Below are positions 44,127 through 52,347 of a DNA stretch of 64,000 nt, in pieces. The position numbers and the translations under genes were made by a program. The stretch's first letter is position 1. Every line of letters begins with the position of its first letter. The stretch lies in contig JAKLJX010000001.1 in assembly GCA_023150945.1 (NCBI GenBank), forward strand, positions 849,028-913,027. Direction: 5' to 3'. The notes beneath the pieces are model-generated. The model worked only from the letters and a program-made list of their open reading frames with translations. It was not told the DNA's origin and did no database searches. This DNA is from a bacterium (GTDB taxonomy: Bacteria > Zhuqueibacterota > Zhuqueibacteria > Zhuqueibacterales > Zhuqueibacteraceae).

Positions 44127-44483
44127 CTACTTCTTTTTGCTTCGTATACGAACGATGCCCGGTGAAATGACACTGAAAGCCCCGGGCATTTCGTTTAGGC
44201 GCGCAGCAAGCACCTTTGCAACAATGGCAGCTTTCGTTTGTGGCGGCAGACCAGCGAGACGAATCAAAATAACACCCCGATGAGCCAAACCTCGACGATA
44301 CACCAACTCGCCGTAATCTTTATCTTGCGTGATAAGCAAGGCTTGATGTTCATTTGCCTGCTGAAGCACAATATCATCGGGGATGCCGGGCTCCATTTCT
44401 GCGACATAAATAACATCATGCCCATCTCGTCGAAGTTGCTCCACAATCGGCCTGTCAACACCCTCGTCAGCCAACAGGTTCAT
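44127..44483 (-). CDS. DUF5615 PIN-like toxin
   Basis: This 118-residue protein belongs to the DUF5615 family, a PIN-like nuclease group paired with DUF433 antitoxins. The N-terminus MNLLADEGVDRPIVEQLRRDGHDV carries the first acidic pair, and TQDKDYGELVYRRG supplies the later acidic residues around a metal site. RNA cleavage is expected from the family but not shown. The start overlaps the antitoxin stop as ATGA, so the pair is translationally coupled, with the antitoxin first. The pair lies on the opposite strand between the sensor kinase and its regulator. Confidence 0.9.
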   Translation of the reverse strand: MNLLADEGVDRPIVEQLRRDGHDVIYVAEMEPGIPDDIVLQQANEHQALLITQDKDYGELVYRRGLAHRGVILIRLAGLPPQTKAAIVAKVLAARLNEMPGAFSVISPGIVRIRSKKK

Positions 44484-44716
44484 GCGGCGTGCTCGGCAAT
44501 GGGATAAAGAACATCAGCACGGAGAGCGCACGCTGCAAACTCTAGAGCGGCAAGTATCGCCGGCCTCGTTAAACGGGGGTGTGCTTCCATCAGTTGCTCG
44601 ATCGTTTCACCGGCAGCCAGTTTTTCCAGGATCAACTCGACAGTTATACGTGTCCCTGCAACAACCGGCTTACCCATCATAACATTGGGATCAGACTGTA
44701 TCAGTTGATTTTTCAT
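44480..44716 (-). CDS. DUF433 antitoxin
   Basis: This 78-residue protein is a DUF433 (winged-helix-type) antitoxin. The signature is SDPNVMMGKPVVAGTRITVELILEKLAAGETIEQLMEAHPRLTRPAILAAL, which matches the family core nearly end to end. GGAGGTGAG lies about 6 nt before the ATG, the best ribosome-binding site in this region. Its stop overlaps the toxin start by 4 bp. As usual for such modules it probably binds and represses its own promoter, although no operator repeat was identified. The 62-codon frame just upstream, which overlaps by 4 bp, is treated as noise. Confidence 0.9.
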   Translation of the reverse strand: MKNQLIQSDPNVMMGKPVVAGTRITVELILEKLAAGETIEQLMEAHPRLTRPAILAALEFAACALRADVLYPIAEHAA

Positions 44717-44947
44717 TTCTCACCTCCATTCCATGACCGATAGATCCAAAAGAATGGCCCAATATAAAACCAGTAAAACCGCCGGTCAAGCTTTTTATTT
44801 GCTCTCAGCCGATGGAATCGGGTATAGTGTTGGAAAAGTGGCTCGAGCCCTACTACTTTCGTGTGATTGATCGGCAGCACAATCTTTTTATTTTTGAACA
44901 ACCCGGCACAGTCATTCGTGTCTGATTTGTCAATTTCATAAAGTCAT

Positions 44948-45574
44948 ATGCCTATCAACGTCGCCATCGTCGAAGACATCGATGACATTCGCAACGGCCT
45001 GGCCTATCTCATCAACGGCTCAGAGGGCTTTCGTTGCGTGGTCAAATGCAGCAGCGCCGAAGCTGCTTTAGAGGAGTTGGCGGCGCTGGAGGCAGACGTC
45101 GTCTTAATGGACATCGAGCTGCCCGGCATGTCCGGCATCGAATGCATTCGCCGCCTGAAATCGGATTATCCCCAATTGCAGATCATGATGCTCACGATTT
45201 ACGAAGACGACGACAAAATCTTTGATTCGCTGATGGCCGGCGCCAGCGGTTATATTCTGAAAAAGACGCAACCCGCCAGGCTGTTGGAGGCGATTCAAGA
45301 TTTGCACAACGGCGGCTCGCCCATGTCCAGCCAGATTGCGCGCAGAGTCGTGCAAATTTTTCAACAGATGCGAACCCCGGCGAAAGAGATGGAACATCTT
45401 TCCCGGCGCGAGCAGGAAATTCTGAGCTATCTCGCCAAGGGATTTTTATATAAAGAAATCGCAACAACTCTCGGCATCAGCATAGAAACCGTGCGCACAC
45501 ACTTACACAAGATTTACGAGAAGCTGCACGTGCACAATCGCACCGAAGCGGTGTTGAAATACTTGCAGAAGTGA
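44948..45574 (+). CDS. NarL/FixJ family response regulator
   Basis: This 208-residue transcription regulator has a receiver domain with phospho-acceptor Asp55 (VVLMDIELPGMSG), acidic residues EDIDD at 9-13, and the conserved Lys in YILKKTQPA. A LuxR-type HTH follows: LSRREQEILSYLAKGFLYKEIATTLGISIETVRTHLHKIYEKLHVHNRTEA. It is the obvious partner of the HisKA_3 kinase that ends about 900 bp upstream on the same strand. It is also 365 bp upstream of a giant secreted protein that could be a target. No strong ribosome-binding site precedes ATG 44948. Confidence 0.95.
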   Translation: MPINVAIVEDIDDIRNGLAYLINGSEGFRCVVKCSSAEAALEELAALEADVVLMDIELPGMSGIECIRRLKSDYPQLQIMMLTIYEDDDKIFDSLMAGASGYILKKTQPARLLEAIQDLHNGGSPMSSQIARRVVQIFQQMRTPAKEMEHLSRREQEILSYLAKGFLYKEIATTLGISIETVRTHLHKIYEKLHVHNRTEAVLKYLQK

Positions 45575-45938
45575 GGGTTCGTAGTCGCGCCTTCAGGCGC
45601 TTGAAACCCAATTCAACTCTCCCTGCTTTCCCCTCCGATCCAAAATACAACCTTCGTGTGATTGAATCTCCACGTGATTTCAACTACATTGCTCCAGCAA
45701 CTTCGCAGGGAATCTTGGTGATCGCCTTACCAGGTCTGCGTTGTTGGGTGACCCATAGACACATCTCGAAACGCCACGACTGAAGTCCCGGGGGTAAGTG
45801 GCGTTTCGAGGTTTGATAACATGAATGGCTGTTTTGGCCACAACAATAAGTTTGTCTCACCGCGATTGATAGAAAAGTTGATCTTTGGAGCAGATGCCCA
45901 GATCTGTAACTTTGAATTTTATCAGACGGAGAAACATC
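45575..45938. other. Intergenic region with two palindromes
   Basis: This 364-bp gap holds GCGCCTTCAGGCGC at 45587-45600, a small palindrome directly after the regulator stop, and a long hairpin at 45765-45810. The rest is AT-richer than the flanking genes and should contain the promoter of the secreted protein. The frame at 45571-45783 is not credible as a gene. Confidence 0.5.
45765..45810. other. Perfect 13-bp stem with 20-nt loop
   Basis: CTCGAAACGCCAC (45765-45777) pairs perfectly with GTGGCGTTTCGAG (45798-45810). No T-run follows, so it is unlikely to be a terminator. It lies about 130 bp upstream of the secreted protein start and could be a leader structure or a dyad bound by a regulator. 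Confidence 0.7.
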
Positions 45939-48900
45939 ATGAAAAATTTGGCGACTCTCTTGTTATTGGCAACGCTGCTAACCATTGCACCTGCACAAAC
46001 GCAAGAAACGGCTGATACGAAAAATTTGAGAACACGCGACCACGTATTCTTTACTGGTGTTGCAGAGGAGCGCAATCAAACGGAAATGGGGTTGCCCACG
46101 GGCCGGTTTGGCGATCGCCCGGAGGATGAAGATCGTGGGCCAAATTGGCACCAGCAGACAGGCAGGCAAAAAATATCAGGGCAAAAAGAGATGACAGCTA
46201 CGCATGCGTCTGGGCAGAATCCCTTGTTGCTAGGAATGAATGAGGGTGTGTCGAAAGGGGTGGCTGCCGGGTTCGATCCTATAATCGGCAGCAGCAGGGC
46301 TGACGCTCTCAATGCCATTAATTCTGCTTTGCCGACTGAGCCATTTACCGACATTGCCACGAATCTGATCGGAGTTTACGACAATTACTCGTCAGGAGAT
46401 TGGGGCGACTATGATGATGATGGAGATCTGGATATTTTGCTCGCAGGTACTGCGTTGCAGCTAGGAGGATTTAGGAGCAACGTATACAGAAATGAGGGTA
46501 CCAGCTTTCAAATTAGTTTCGACCTTACTCATGTTTCTCAAAGCTCCATGGCCTGGGGTGATTATGACAATGATGGTGACTTGGATATTTTGCTATCCGG
46601 ACAGTTATCATTCGGCGGCTTGGTGGGAGTCACGAAAATTTACCGTAACGATGGAGTTAATTTCAATGAAATCAATACCTCTTTAGCAGCGGTCAGAGCG
46701 GGCATTGTAACCTGGAATGACTATGACAATGATGGAGATTTAGATATTTTGCTCACAGGAACTGGCAATTCGGGCGAGCCCACTGCAAAAATCTTTCGAA
46801 ATGATGGTGAAGATTTTGTGGATAGTGTAGCTGGATTAACACCTCTTGACCATAGTTCCGCGGCGTGGGGAGACTACGACAATGATGGCGATTCAGACCT
46901 CATAACAACTGGCCTAACCTCGAGTGAGGTACGTATAACCATTGTCTATCGCAACGATGAGGGTAACTTCGTTGACATACTCAGCGGGCTACCAGGTGTC
47001 ACTGGCCCATGTATTTGGGGAGATTACGACAATGACGGCGATTTGGATATTTTGCTTGCAGGTAGTACAGGAACAAACCGAATTGCCGAAATCTATCAGA
47101 ATCAAAATGGCATTTTTAGCCCGATAACTGCCGGACTGGTAGGAGTTGAGGGCAGTGCGGCTGCGTGGGGAGACTATGACAATGATGGAGACTTGGATAT
47201 TCTATTAACGGGATACTCAGATGAGGGATTCGTCACAAGAATCTATCGCAATGATCTCAATGGTTTCACTGATATAAATGCAGGCTTACCTGGTGTGTCA
47301 GGTGGTTCCGTCGCCTGGGGTGATTATGATGACGATGGAGATCTTGATATTCTTCTTACAGGCACCAATGGTTCAAATAGTACGATTGCAAGGGTATATC
47401 GGAACAATACTACCATTGCAAATACTGCCCCTACGGCTCCGGCCGACCTTAATGCTTCTGTCTCTGGCAATGCCGTCACGTTCAACTGGAACAAAGCCAC
47501 TGACAGCCAAACGGCGCAAAATGCTTTGACCTATAATTTACGAATTGGAAACACTCCGGGAGGCGCACAAATCCTTTCGCCAATGTCAAACACGGCCACG
47601 GCCTATCGGAAGGTTCCCCAATTGGGCAACACAAATCACCGGAACAGTTGGACGATAAAGAATTTGTCGCCAGGCACGTATTATTGGAGTGTGCAGGCGA
47701 TTGATAATGCGTTCGCAGGTTCTGCATTTGCGCCAGAACAAAGCTTTACGATAGTATCGCCCCCAACTCTTACTGTGACCCTGCCAGCAGCCGGAGCTAC
47801 GTGGCCAGTTGATTCAACGAAAACCATTCTATGGAACTCGAATAGTGTCAGCGGGAATGTGAACATCAAACTCTCGACTAATGGTGGTGTGACTTTCCCA
47901 TTTACGCTTGCCTCAAACACCGCTAATGACGGCAGCGAAAACGTGATCGTACCGGATAAGCCTTCGAGCACGTGCCGTGTTCGTGTGGAATCCGTGGCGA
48001 ATACCGGTGTGTTTGGTGATAACCCCGGTAACTTCAAGATTGCCTCATTGCAAGCCTGGGTCGTGCGCTACGATGGCCCAGCCAACGGCACAGATGAAGC
48101 CAATGCCCTCGCGCTCGACAGCGCCGGCAACGTGTATGTAACCGGCTTTAGTCTCGGTTCCAGCAGCAACCGTGATTTTTTGACGCTGAAATACAACTCT
48201 GACGGCGAGCGGCAGTGGGTCGCCCGATTCAATACGCCTGTGAATAATATCGACGAAGCCAGGGACATTGCTGTCGATGCTTCTGGCAACATCCTGGTCG
48301 CAGGATTCAGCGTGGGGGCAAAAGGGAATCCGGATTATTTCATAATCAAATTCAACAGCAGTGGCATGAAGCAATGGTCTGTCCGCTACAATGGCTCGGG
48401 CAATGGTAATGACAAAATCAATGCCTTGGCGGTCGACGGTGCAAGCAACGCCTATGTCACCGGGCACAGCTTTGGCGCAGGCGGGAGTGCGGATTTCGCC
48501 ACCATCAAGTACAACAGCGCCGGCGCAAGACAATGGATCAGGCGTTACAATGCACCAGCCAACAATCACGACGAAGGCAAGGACATTGTCGTTGATGGCT
48601 CAGGCAATGTTTACGTAACCGGGCAGAGCTATGGGGCGAAAGGGAATCATGATTATTTGACCATCAAATACAATAGTGGTGGAACGCAACAATGGGTTCA
48701 GCGCTACAATGGGCCGGGCAATGGAGATGACATTACCAACACCATGGCTCTCGATGGCGCAAGTAATGTCTATATCACCGGTCATAGCATTGGCACAAGT
48801 GGCAGCCCAGACTTTGCCACGATCAAGTATAGCAGCTCAGGAGTGCAACAATGGGTGGCGCGCTATAATTCGCCGGTCAACAGCACTGACGAAGCAAGAG

Positions 48901-49718
48901 ACATTGCCGTGGACGCTGCCGAGAATGTTTATGTGACCGGCTACAGCCCTGGCGTGATTTGGAATCATGACTACTTCACCGTGAAGTACAACAGTGCAGG
49001 AGTTGAGCTGTGGAGCGCGCGTTACAATGGACCGGGCAATGGTGAAGATATCGCCAGTGATCTGGCTGTCGATGGCAGCGGCAATGTTTACGTGGCCGGT
49101 CACAGCTTTGGCTCAACTGGCAGCCTGGACTACACTACGATTATGTACAACAATACCGGTGTGCAGCAATGGATTGCCCGGTTTAACGCCCAGGCCAACA
49201 ATCTTGATGAGGTTAGAGACATTGCCGTTAATGCTGGCGGAGACGCTTACGTGACAGGTTATAGCATTGCGGCCAACGGCCAGGCGGACTATGTCACGAT
49301 CAAGTATTCCGCTTCAAGTGTAGTTGCGGCCAATGCCCAAGTGGCAGAGATCGAAAGCAAGATTGTAGATGAAACCGAGGAAGATGAACGAACCTCAATT
49401 GCCAAACAGAACGCTGTGCTTGCGCAATTTGCCTTGGCGCAAAACTACCCCAACCCCTTCAATCCGAGTACAATGATTGGTTTTGCACTACCCGAGGCGG
49501 GCGAGGTGACACTGAAGATTTACAATACCGCCGGCCAACTCGTAAAGCAAGTGGCCAGCAGCAAGTTTGCCGCGGGCGAACACCATGTGAATTGGGATGG
49601 CCGCAGCGCCGCCGGCGAACAAGTGGCCGCAGGCGTCTATTTGTATCGCCTGGTGGTGCGTGACGCAACCGGCGCCGTGTCATTTACCGAAACCAAGCGC
49701 ATGACCTTGCTCAAATAG
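45939..49718 (+). CDS. Giant secreted FG-GAP/SBBP propeller protein with sorting domain
   Basis: This 1,259-residue exported protein begins with a signal peptide (about 1-23, ends APAQTQ). Seven FG-GAP/VCBS-like repeats follow (about 135-480), each with a calcium-type WGDYDNDGDLDILL loop. An Fn3-like domain (about 495-585) and an Ig-like domain (about 590-685, WPVDSTKTILWNSN) come next. Eight SBBP-type repeats of about 53 residues (about 690-1130) form another propeller. An FlgD-Ig/Por-type sorting domain ends it (LAQNYPNPFNPSTMIGFAL to GVYLYRL). GGAG lies 8 nt before ATG 45939. Its GC content looks lower than that of its neighbours. Integrin-like or carbohydrate binding at the cell surface is an inference. 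Confidence 0.92.
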   Translation: MKNLATLLLLATLLTIAPAQTQETADTKNLRTRDHVFFTGVAEERNQTEMGLPTGRFGDRPEDEDRGPNWHQQTGRQKISGQKEMTATHASGQNPLLLGMNEGVSKGVAAGFDPIIGSSRADALNAINSALPTEPFTDIATNLIGVYDNYSSGDWGDYDDDGDLDILLAGTALQLGGFRSNVYRNEGTSFQISFDLTHVSQSSMAWGDYDNDGDLDILLSGQLSFGGLVGVTKIYRNDGVNFNEINTSLAAVRAGIVTWNDYDNDGDLDILLTGTGNSGEPTAKIFRNDGEDFVDSVAGLTPLDHSSAAWGDYDNDGDSDLITTGLTSSEVRITIVYRNDEGNFVDILSGLPGVTGPCIWGDYDNDGDLDILLAGSTGTNRIAEIYQNQNGIFSPITAGLVGVEGSAAAWGDYDNDGDLDILLTGYSDEGFVTRIYRNDLNGFTDINAGLPGVSGGSVAWGDYDDDGDLDILLTGTNGSNSTIARVYRNNTTIANTAPTAPADLNASVSGNAVTFNWNKATDSQTAQNALTYNLRIGNTPGGAQILSPMSNTATAYRKVPQLGNTNHRNSWTIKNLSPGTYYWSVQAIDNAFAGSAFAPEQSFTIVSPPTLTVTLPAAGATWPVDSTKTILWNSNSVSGNVNIKLSTNGGVTFPFTLASNTANDGSENVIVPDKPSSTCRVRVESVANTGVFGDNPGNFKIASLQAWVVRYDGPANGTDEANALALDSAGNVYVTGFSLGSSSNRDFLTLKYNSDGERQWVARFNTPVNNIDEARDIAVDASGNILVAGFSVGAKGNPDYFIIKFNSSGMKQWSVRYNGSGNGNDKINALAVDGASNAYVTGHSFGAGGSADFATIKYNSAGARQWIRRYNAPANNHDEGKDIVVDGSGNVYVTGQSYGAKGNHDYLTIKYNSGGTQQWVQRYNGPGNGDDITNTMALDGASNVYITGHSIGTSGSPDFATIKYSSSGVQQWVARYNSPVNSTDEARDIAVDAAENVYVTGYSPGVIWNHDYFTVKYNSAGVELWSARYNGPGNGEDIASDLAVDGSGNVYVAGHSFGSTGSLDYTTIMYNNTGVQQWIARFNAQANNLDEVRDIAVNAGGDAYVTGYSIAANGQADYVTIKYSASSVVAANAQVAEIESKIVDETEEDERTSIAKQNAVLAQFALAQNYPNPFNPSTMIGFALPEAGEVTLKIYNTAGQLVKQVASSKFAAGEHHVNWDGRSAAGEQVAAGVYLYRLVVRDATGAVSFTETKRMTLLK

Positions 49719-49795
49719 CGCCCGCTTCTGCATTACCGGCCTCTCGAATTGCATTCAGGTTGCCGAACGACTCAACCCGCAACATGCTCCAACCG

Positions 49796-49840
49796 AAACG
49801 CCGTGTTTCCGGCCTCCTGCCGGCGCGGCGTTTTTGTTTT
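49796..49840 (+). terminator. Intrinsic terminator of the giant secreted protein
   Basis: AAACGCCG pairs with CGGCGTTT around an inner CCGGC-CTCCT-GCCGG hairpin, followed by TTTTTGTTTT. It begins 77 bp after the stop codon. Confidence 0.8.
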
Positions 49841-49976
49841 GGCTGGAGTGACAGCCGGCGCAGCGCTCGCAGCGGGAGGGTTTCAGGGCTGCGCGAGCCG
49901 GGGATCATCTGGATTGAAGAATCGGTATCAGTCGGCGTTGGCCGGAGGTGATTTGAGAGGAGGCGCGAACTGCGGC

Positions 49977-50888
49977 TTACGGCCGCGGCGAAGTGCCGAG
50001 CTTGGGATAGTAATACAAATGCACCGGCAGGCCGCGCAGCGATTCACTCAGCGTGTAGTAGCCTTTGCCCTGCGCCTGCCAGGCCACCGCTTCGCCTTGC
50101 GGTTCGAGAATGTAGGGCACGGGCGTGGCCGGTTGAGCGAAGGCCTGCCACAGATTTTGATCCGGCTGCCGCGGCCAAAAGTAAATCGCGACGTAGGTTT
50201 TGATCAAAATGCCGTCGCCGGACGGCGAAATGTCGCCGGCAACCACGCCGCCCAGACGCAAGGTCGCGACGTGCTCGAGGGTGAGCGTACCCGAAGTCGG
50301 CTGCGGATACACGGCGCGGTATACCTGACCAACGGTGTCTTGCTTGGAGACGAGGTAGAGATCTTTGGTGAGCGGATCGAGCATGAGCGTCTCCGCATCA
50401 CGGCTGCCGTCGGGATATTGCACCGTGATCGTTTCCACGCCAGTGAGGGTGGTATCGAGGGGTGACTGCTGCGGCCGCACGCGCGGCTCGGGAATGCGAT
50501 GAATGTATTTGAGGGGATGCGGAGAATAGTTGTTGCCGAGATCGCCAATGTAGAGGTAATCCACGCCCGGCACCGGGCCCGGACCGAGGGCGAGATCTTC
50601 CCAATCGCGCGCAGTCACGCCGGCGAGCGTGAAGGTGCCGAGATGCTTGCCGTTGGTGCTGAGCGCGAACAGCCGGCTGTTATCACCGGAATCATTGTGC
50701 GTCCACAGCACGCCGGGATTTTTGCGGCTGGCCGCGAGGCCGGAGGCTTCCGTGAGCGGCCGGCATGCCACCGCGCCGCGATCGACACGGCTGCCAAACG
50801 TGGGAGTTTGCGCGTGTGCCGCGAGCGGCTGCAGAGTTAATACCGCGCCTGCTGCCACCAGCAACCTCAAACGCAGGCTTGCGATCAT
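49977..50888 (-). CDS. Secreted beta-propeller-type protein of unknown function
   Basis: This 303-residue exported protein has a signal peptide (about 1-27, ends AAHAQT). Mature sequence shows LTEASGLAASRKNPGVLWTHNDSGDNSRLFALSTNGKHLGTF, ARDWEDLALGP and YLYIGDLGNNY, strands typical of a six-blade secreted propeller family. Further blades include AETLMLDPLTKDLYLVSKQ and VVAGDISPSGDGILIKTY. ATG 50888 overlaps the upstream gene's stop as ATGA, and GGAGG lies 4 nt before it. It is the last gene of a three-gene operon with a rhodanese and an HExxH protein. Confidence 0.82.
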   Translation of the reverse strand: MIASLRLRLLVAAGAVLTLQPLAAHAQTPTFGSRVDRGAVACRPLTEASGLAASRKNPGVLWTHNDSGDNSRLFALSTNGKHLGTFTLAGVTARDWEDLALGPGPVPGVDYLYIGDLGNNYSPHPLKYIHRIPEPRVRPQQSPLDTTLTGVETITVQYPDGSRDAETLMLDPLTKDLYLVSKQDTVGQVYRAVYPQPTSGTLTLEHVATLRLGGVVAGDISPSGDGILIKTYVAIYFWPRQPDQNLWQAFAQPATPVPYILEPQGEAVAWQAQGKGYYTLSESLRGLPVHLYYYPKLGTSPRP

Positions 50889-51421
50889 CCTGCCTCCGGG
50901 TTTTCCTGGCCGGCAGCTTCGAACAAAGAAAGCTGCGAGGCGGCAGAACCTGCGCTGCGGCGGCTCAGCTCGAGCAACTCCTGCTCCAGCCAGCGGATGT
51001 ATTGCTGGTGCGTCTTTCTGATTTCGAGGGCGCGCAGGCACAGCGCGCGCACGGCATATGCGAAGGCCGGCCAGTGCAGCCGCACACGCGCAGGCAGGCG
51101 CAAGTAAGTCGGCGCCTCATCGCAGAACAGCGGGCTGCGCGCCAGCGTCCAGATGTCACATTGTTTCTCGCCTTCGGGAATGCCGTTTTGGCCCTGGACC
51201 AAATGTGTCAACTCATGGCCGATGGTGTTGTAGCTCACCTTGCGGGCGCGCAAACGAATCAAGCATTGCTCGCGAACGGCGGCGCCGAGGTGGGCGCGGG
51301 TGTAGCCCACGGTGATGGTCTGGCCCTGCAGTTCGGGAAAATGGTGCAGGGCATTGTGCAGCATGTGCACCAATCGCCGGTTCAGGCGCTTTTGCATCGC
51401 GGGCGTGAAGCGGAAAGGCAC
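50885..51421 (-). CDS. HExxH putative metallopeptidase (SprT-like)
   Basis: This 178-residue protein has the zinc motif HELTH in SYNTIGHELTHLVQGQNGIPEGEKQCDIW near residues 80-105. The Glu after PEG and the Cys/Asp cluster after it are candidate further ligands. The part before it (FRFTPAMQKRLNRRLVHMLHNALHHFPEL) resembles the N-terminal helix of SprT-like and related minigluzincins. There is no signal peptide. A GTG start at 51421 is chosen because GAGGAG stands just before it, although the spacing is short. A TTG at 51466 or ATG at 51397 are alternatives. It is coupled (ATGA) to the downstream propeller gene. Confidence 0.72.
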   Translation of the reverse strand: MPFRFTPAMQKRLNRRLVHMLHNALHHFPELQGQTITVGYTRAHLGAAVREQCLIRLRARKVSYNTIGHELTHLVQGQNGIPEGEKQCDIWTLARSPLFCDEAPTYLRLPARVRLHWPAFAYAVRALCLRALEIRKTHQQYIRWLEQELLELSRRSAGSAASQLSLFEAAGQENPEAG

Positions 51422-51440
51422 GGCCTCCTCATTGCGGTTT

Positions 51441-51758
51441 TCAATACGCCGGCACCGAGGGGTCAACGGATTGCGACCACTGCGCGATGCCGCCGCGCAG
51501 ATTCATAACGTTCTTGAAGCCCTTCTGTTCGAGAAAGCGGCAGACCTGCATGCTGCGGCCACCGTGATGGCAATAAACGACAATGGTGTCTTCCGGATTC
51601 ATTTCCACCAATCGATGAGGGATGGCGCGCATGGGAATATGGAGGGCGCCCTCGATTTTGCAGTGGTCCACTTCAGACTGCTCGCGGACATCCAGCAGGA
51701 CGATGGCTTCGCCTTGCAGTTGGCGTTGGTGCAATTCCACTGGATCGATTTGCTTCAT
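51441..51758 (-). CDS. Single-domain rhodanese
   Basis: This 105-residue cytoplasmic protein is one rhodanese domain. Signatures are IVLLDVREQSEVDHCKIEGALHIPM near residues 20-44 and the active loop VVYCHHGGRSMQV near 66-78 with catalytic Cys. The close of the domain reads GFKNVMNLRGGIAQWSQSVDPSVPAY. Sulfur transfer or persulfide carriage is expected. The second of two adjacent ATGs (51758) is preferred because GGAGG then lies 4 nt upstream. It leads the operon with the HExxH and propeller genes, with 19 bp to the next start. Confidence 0.9.
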   Translation of the reverse strand: MKQIDPVELHQRQLQGEAIVLLDVREQSEVDHCKIEGALHIPMRAIPHRLVEMNPEDTIVVYCHHGGRSMQVCRFLEQKGFKNVMNLRGGIAQWSQSVDPSVPAY

Positions 51759-52347
51759 CATGCCTCCGTCAGCTTGTTTCCGGTTCAAAAAAGGGGAGCC
51801 GAAAATAAGGAAATCCCGTCCGGCAAGCAAGCACAAATAACAATTGTGAAAACGGCCGGCCCGGAAGGACGAATCCGCATCCGTGTTACCCGATGCCATG
51901 AGGGCGCCCGACGTTGCCTCGCAGCGATCGGGAAATGGTATGATTGCCTTGCCTGCCAGTTGTTCCTAAGCCATTCAGCGATTGCAGCCGATGCTCTTTT
52001 CATCGACCTTCAGCCCTCGGCTGAGTTTCTGCGTCTCCTGACGCCTTCACTTCATTTTGCTGCGCCCGCGTTTTTCTGCACGCTGCCTGCACCGACGGCT
52101 GTGCCTGCCTAAATGCACTCTACTCATATTCGATCAATTGCCTTTCTGGCTGTGCCGCGCATGGCCCGCGACTGGCGGGCATGGCCGCCCGGAGGCTGCT
52201 GTAGCGGTTGGTAAGGCGAGACTTGCGTTTTGAATATCTTATGTTTATTTGAAGGGAGCAGGGAGGGAGTAGGAGCAGGAGTAAGAGTAGGAGTAAGAGT
52301 CAAGTGGTAACGAGATGGTGGCATTCAAAACCCGCAGGAGGTAAGGA
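51759..52347. other. Intergenic region, promoter area of two divergent genes
   Basis: This 589-bp gap separates the rhodanese operon from the tricorn-like protease gene. Its right end carries an AGYARG hexamer tract and the protease ribosome-binding site (AGGAGGT at 52336-52342). No gene, family A or family B repeat is evident in the rest. The frames here look like chance frames. Confidence 0.45.
52268..52297. repeat. AGYARG hexamer repeat, 5 units
   Basis: The units are AGTAGG, AGCAGG, AGTAAG, AGTAGG and AGTAAG, with further purine-rich partial units before 52268. It lies 50 bp upstream of the tricorn-like protease start. Its sequence is close to the longer tract at 1183-1236. Confidence 0.85.

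Noticed and set aside
44713..44901. 62-codon frame overlapping the DUF433 start by ATGA
   Set aside because: It begins with TTG, has no ribosome-binding site and resembles no family. The 4-bp overlap is suggestive but not enough. It might be part of the module promoter.
45571..45783. 70-codon frame after the response regulator
   Set aside because: It overlaps the regulator stop and a palindrome and has no ribosome-binding site or homology.
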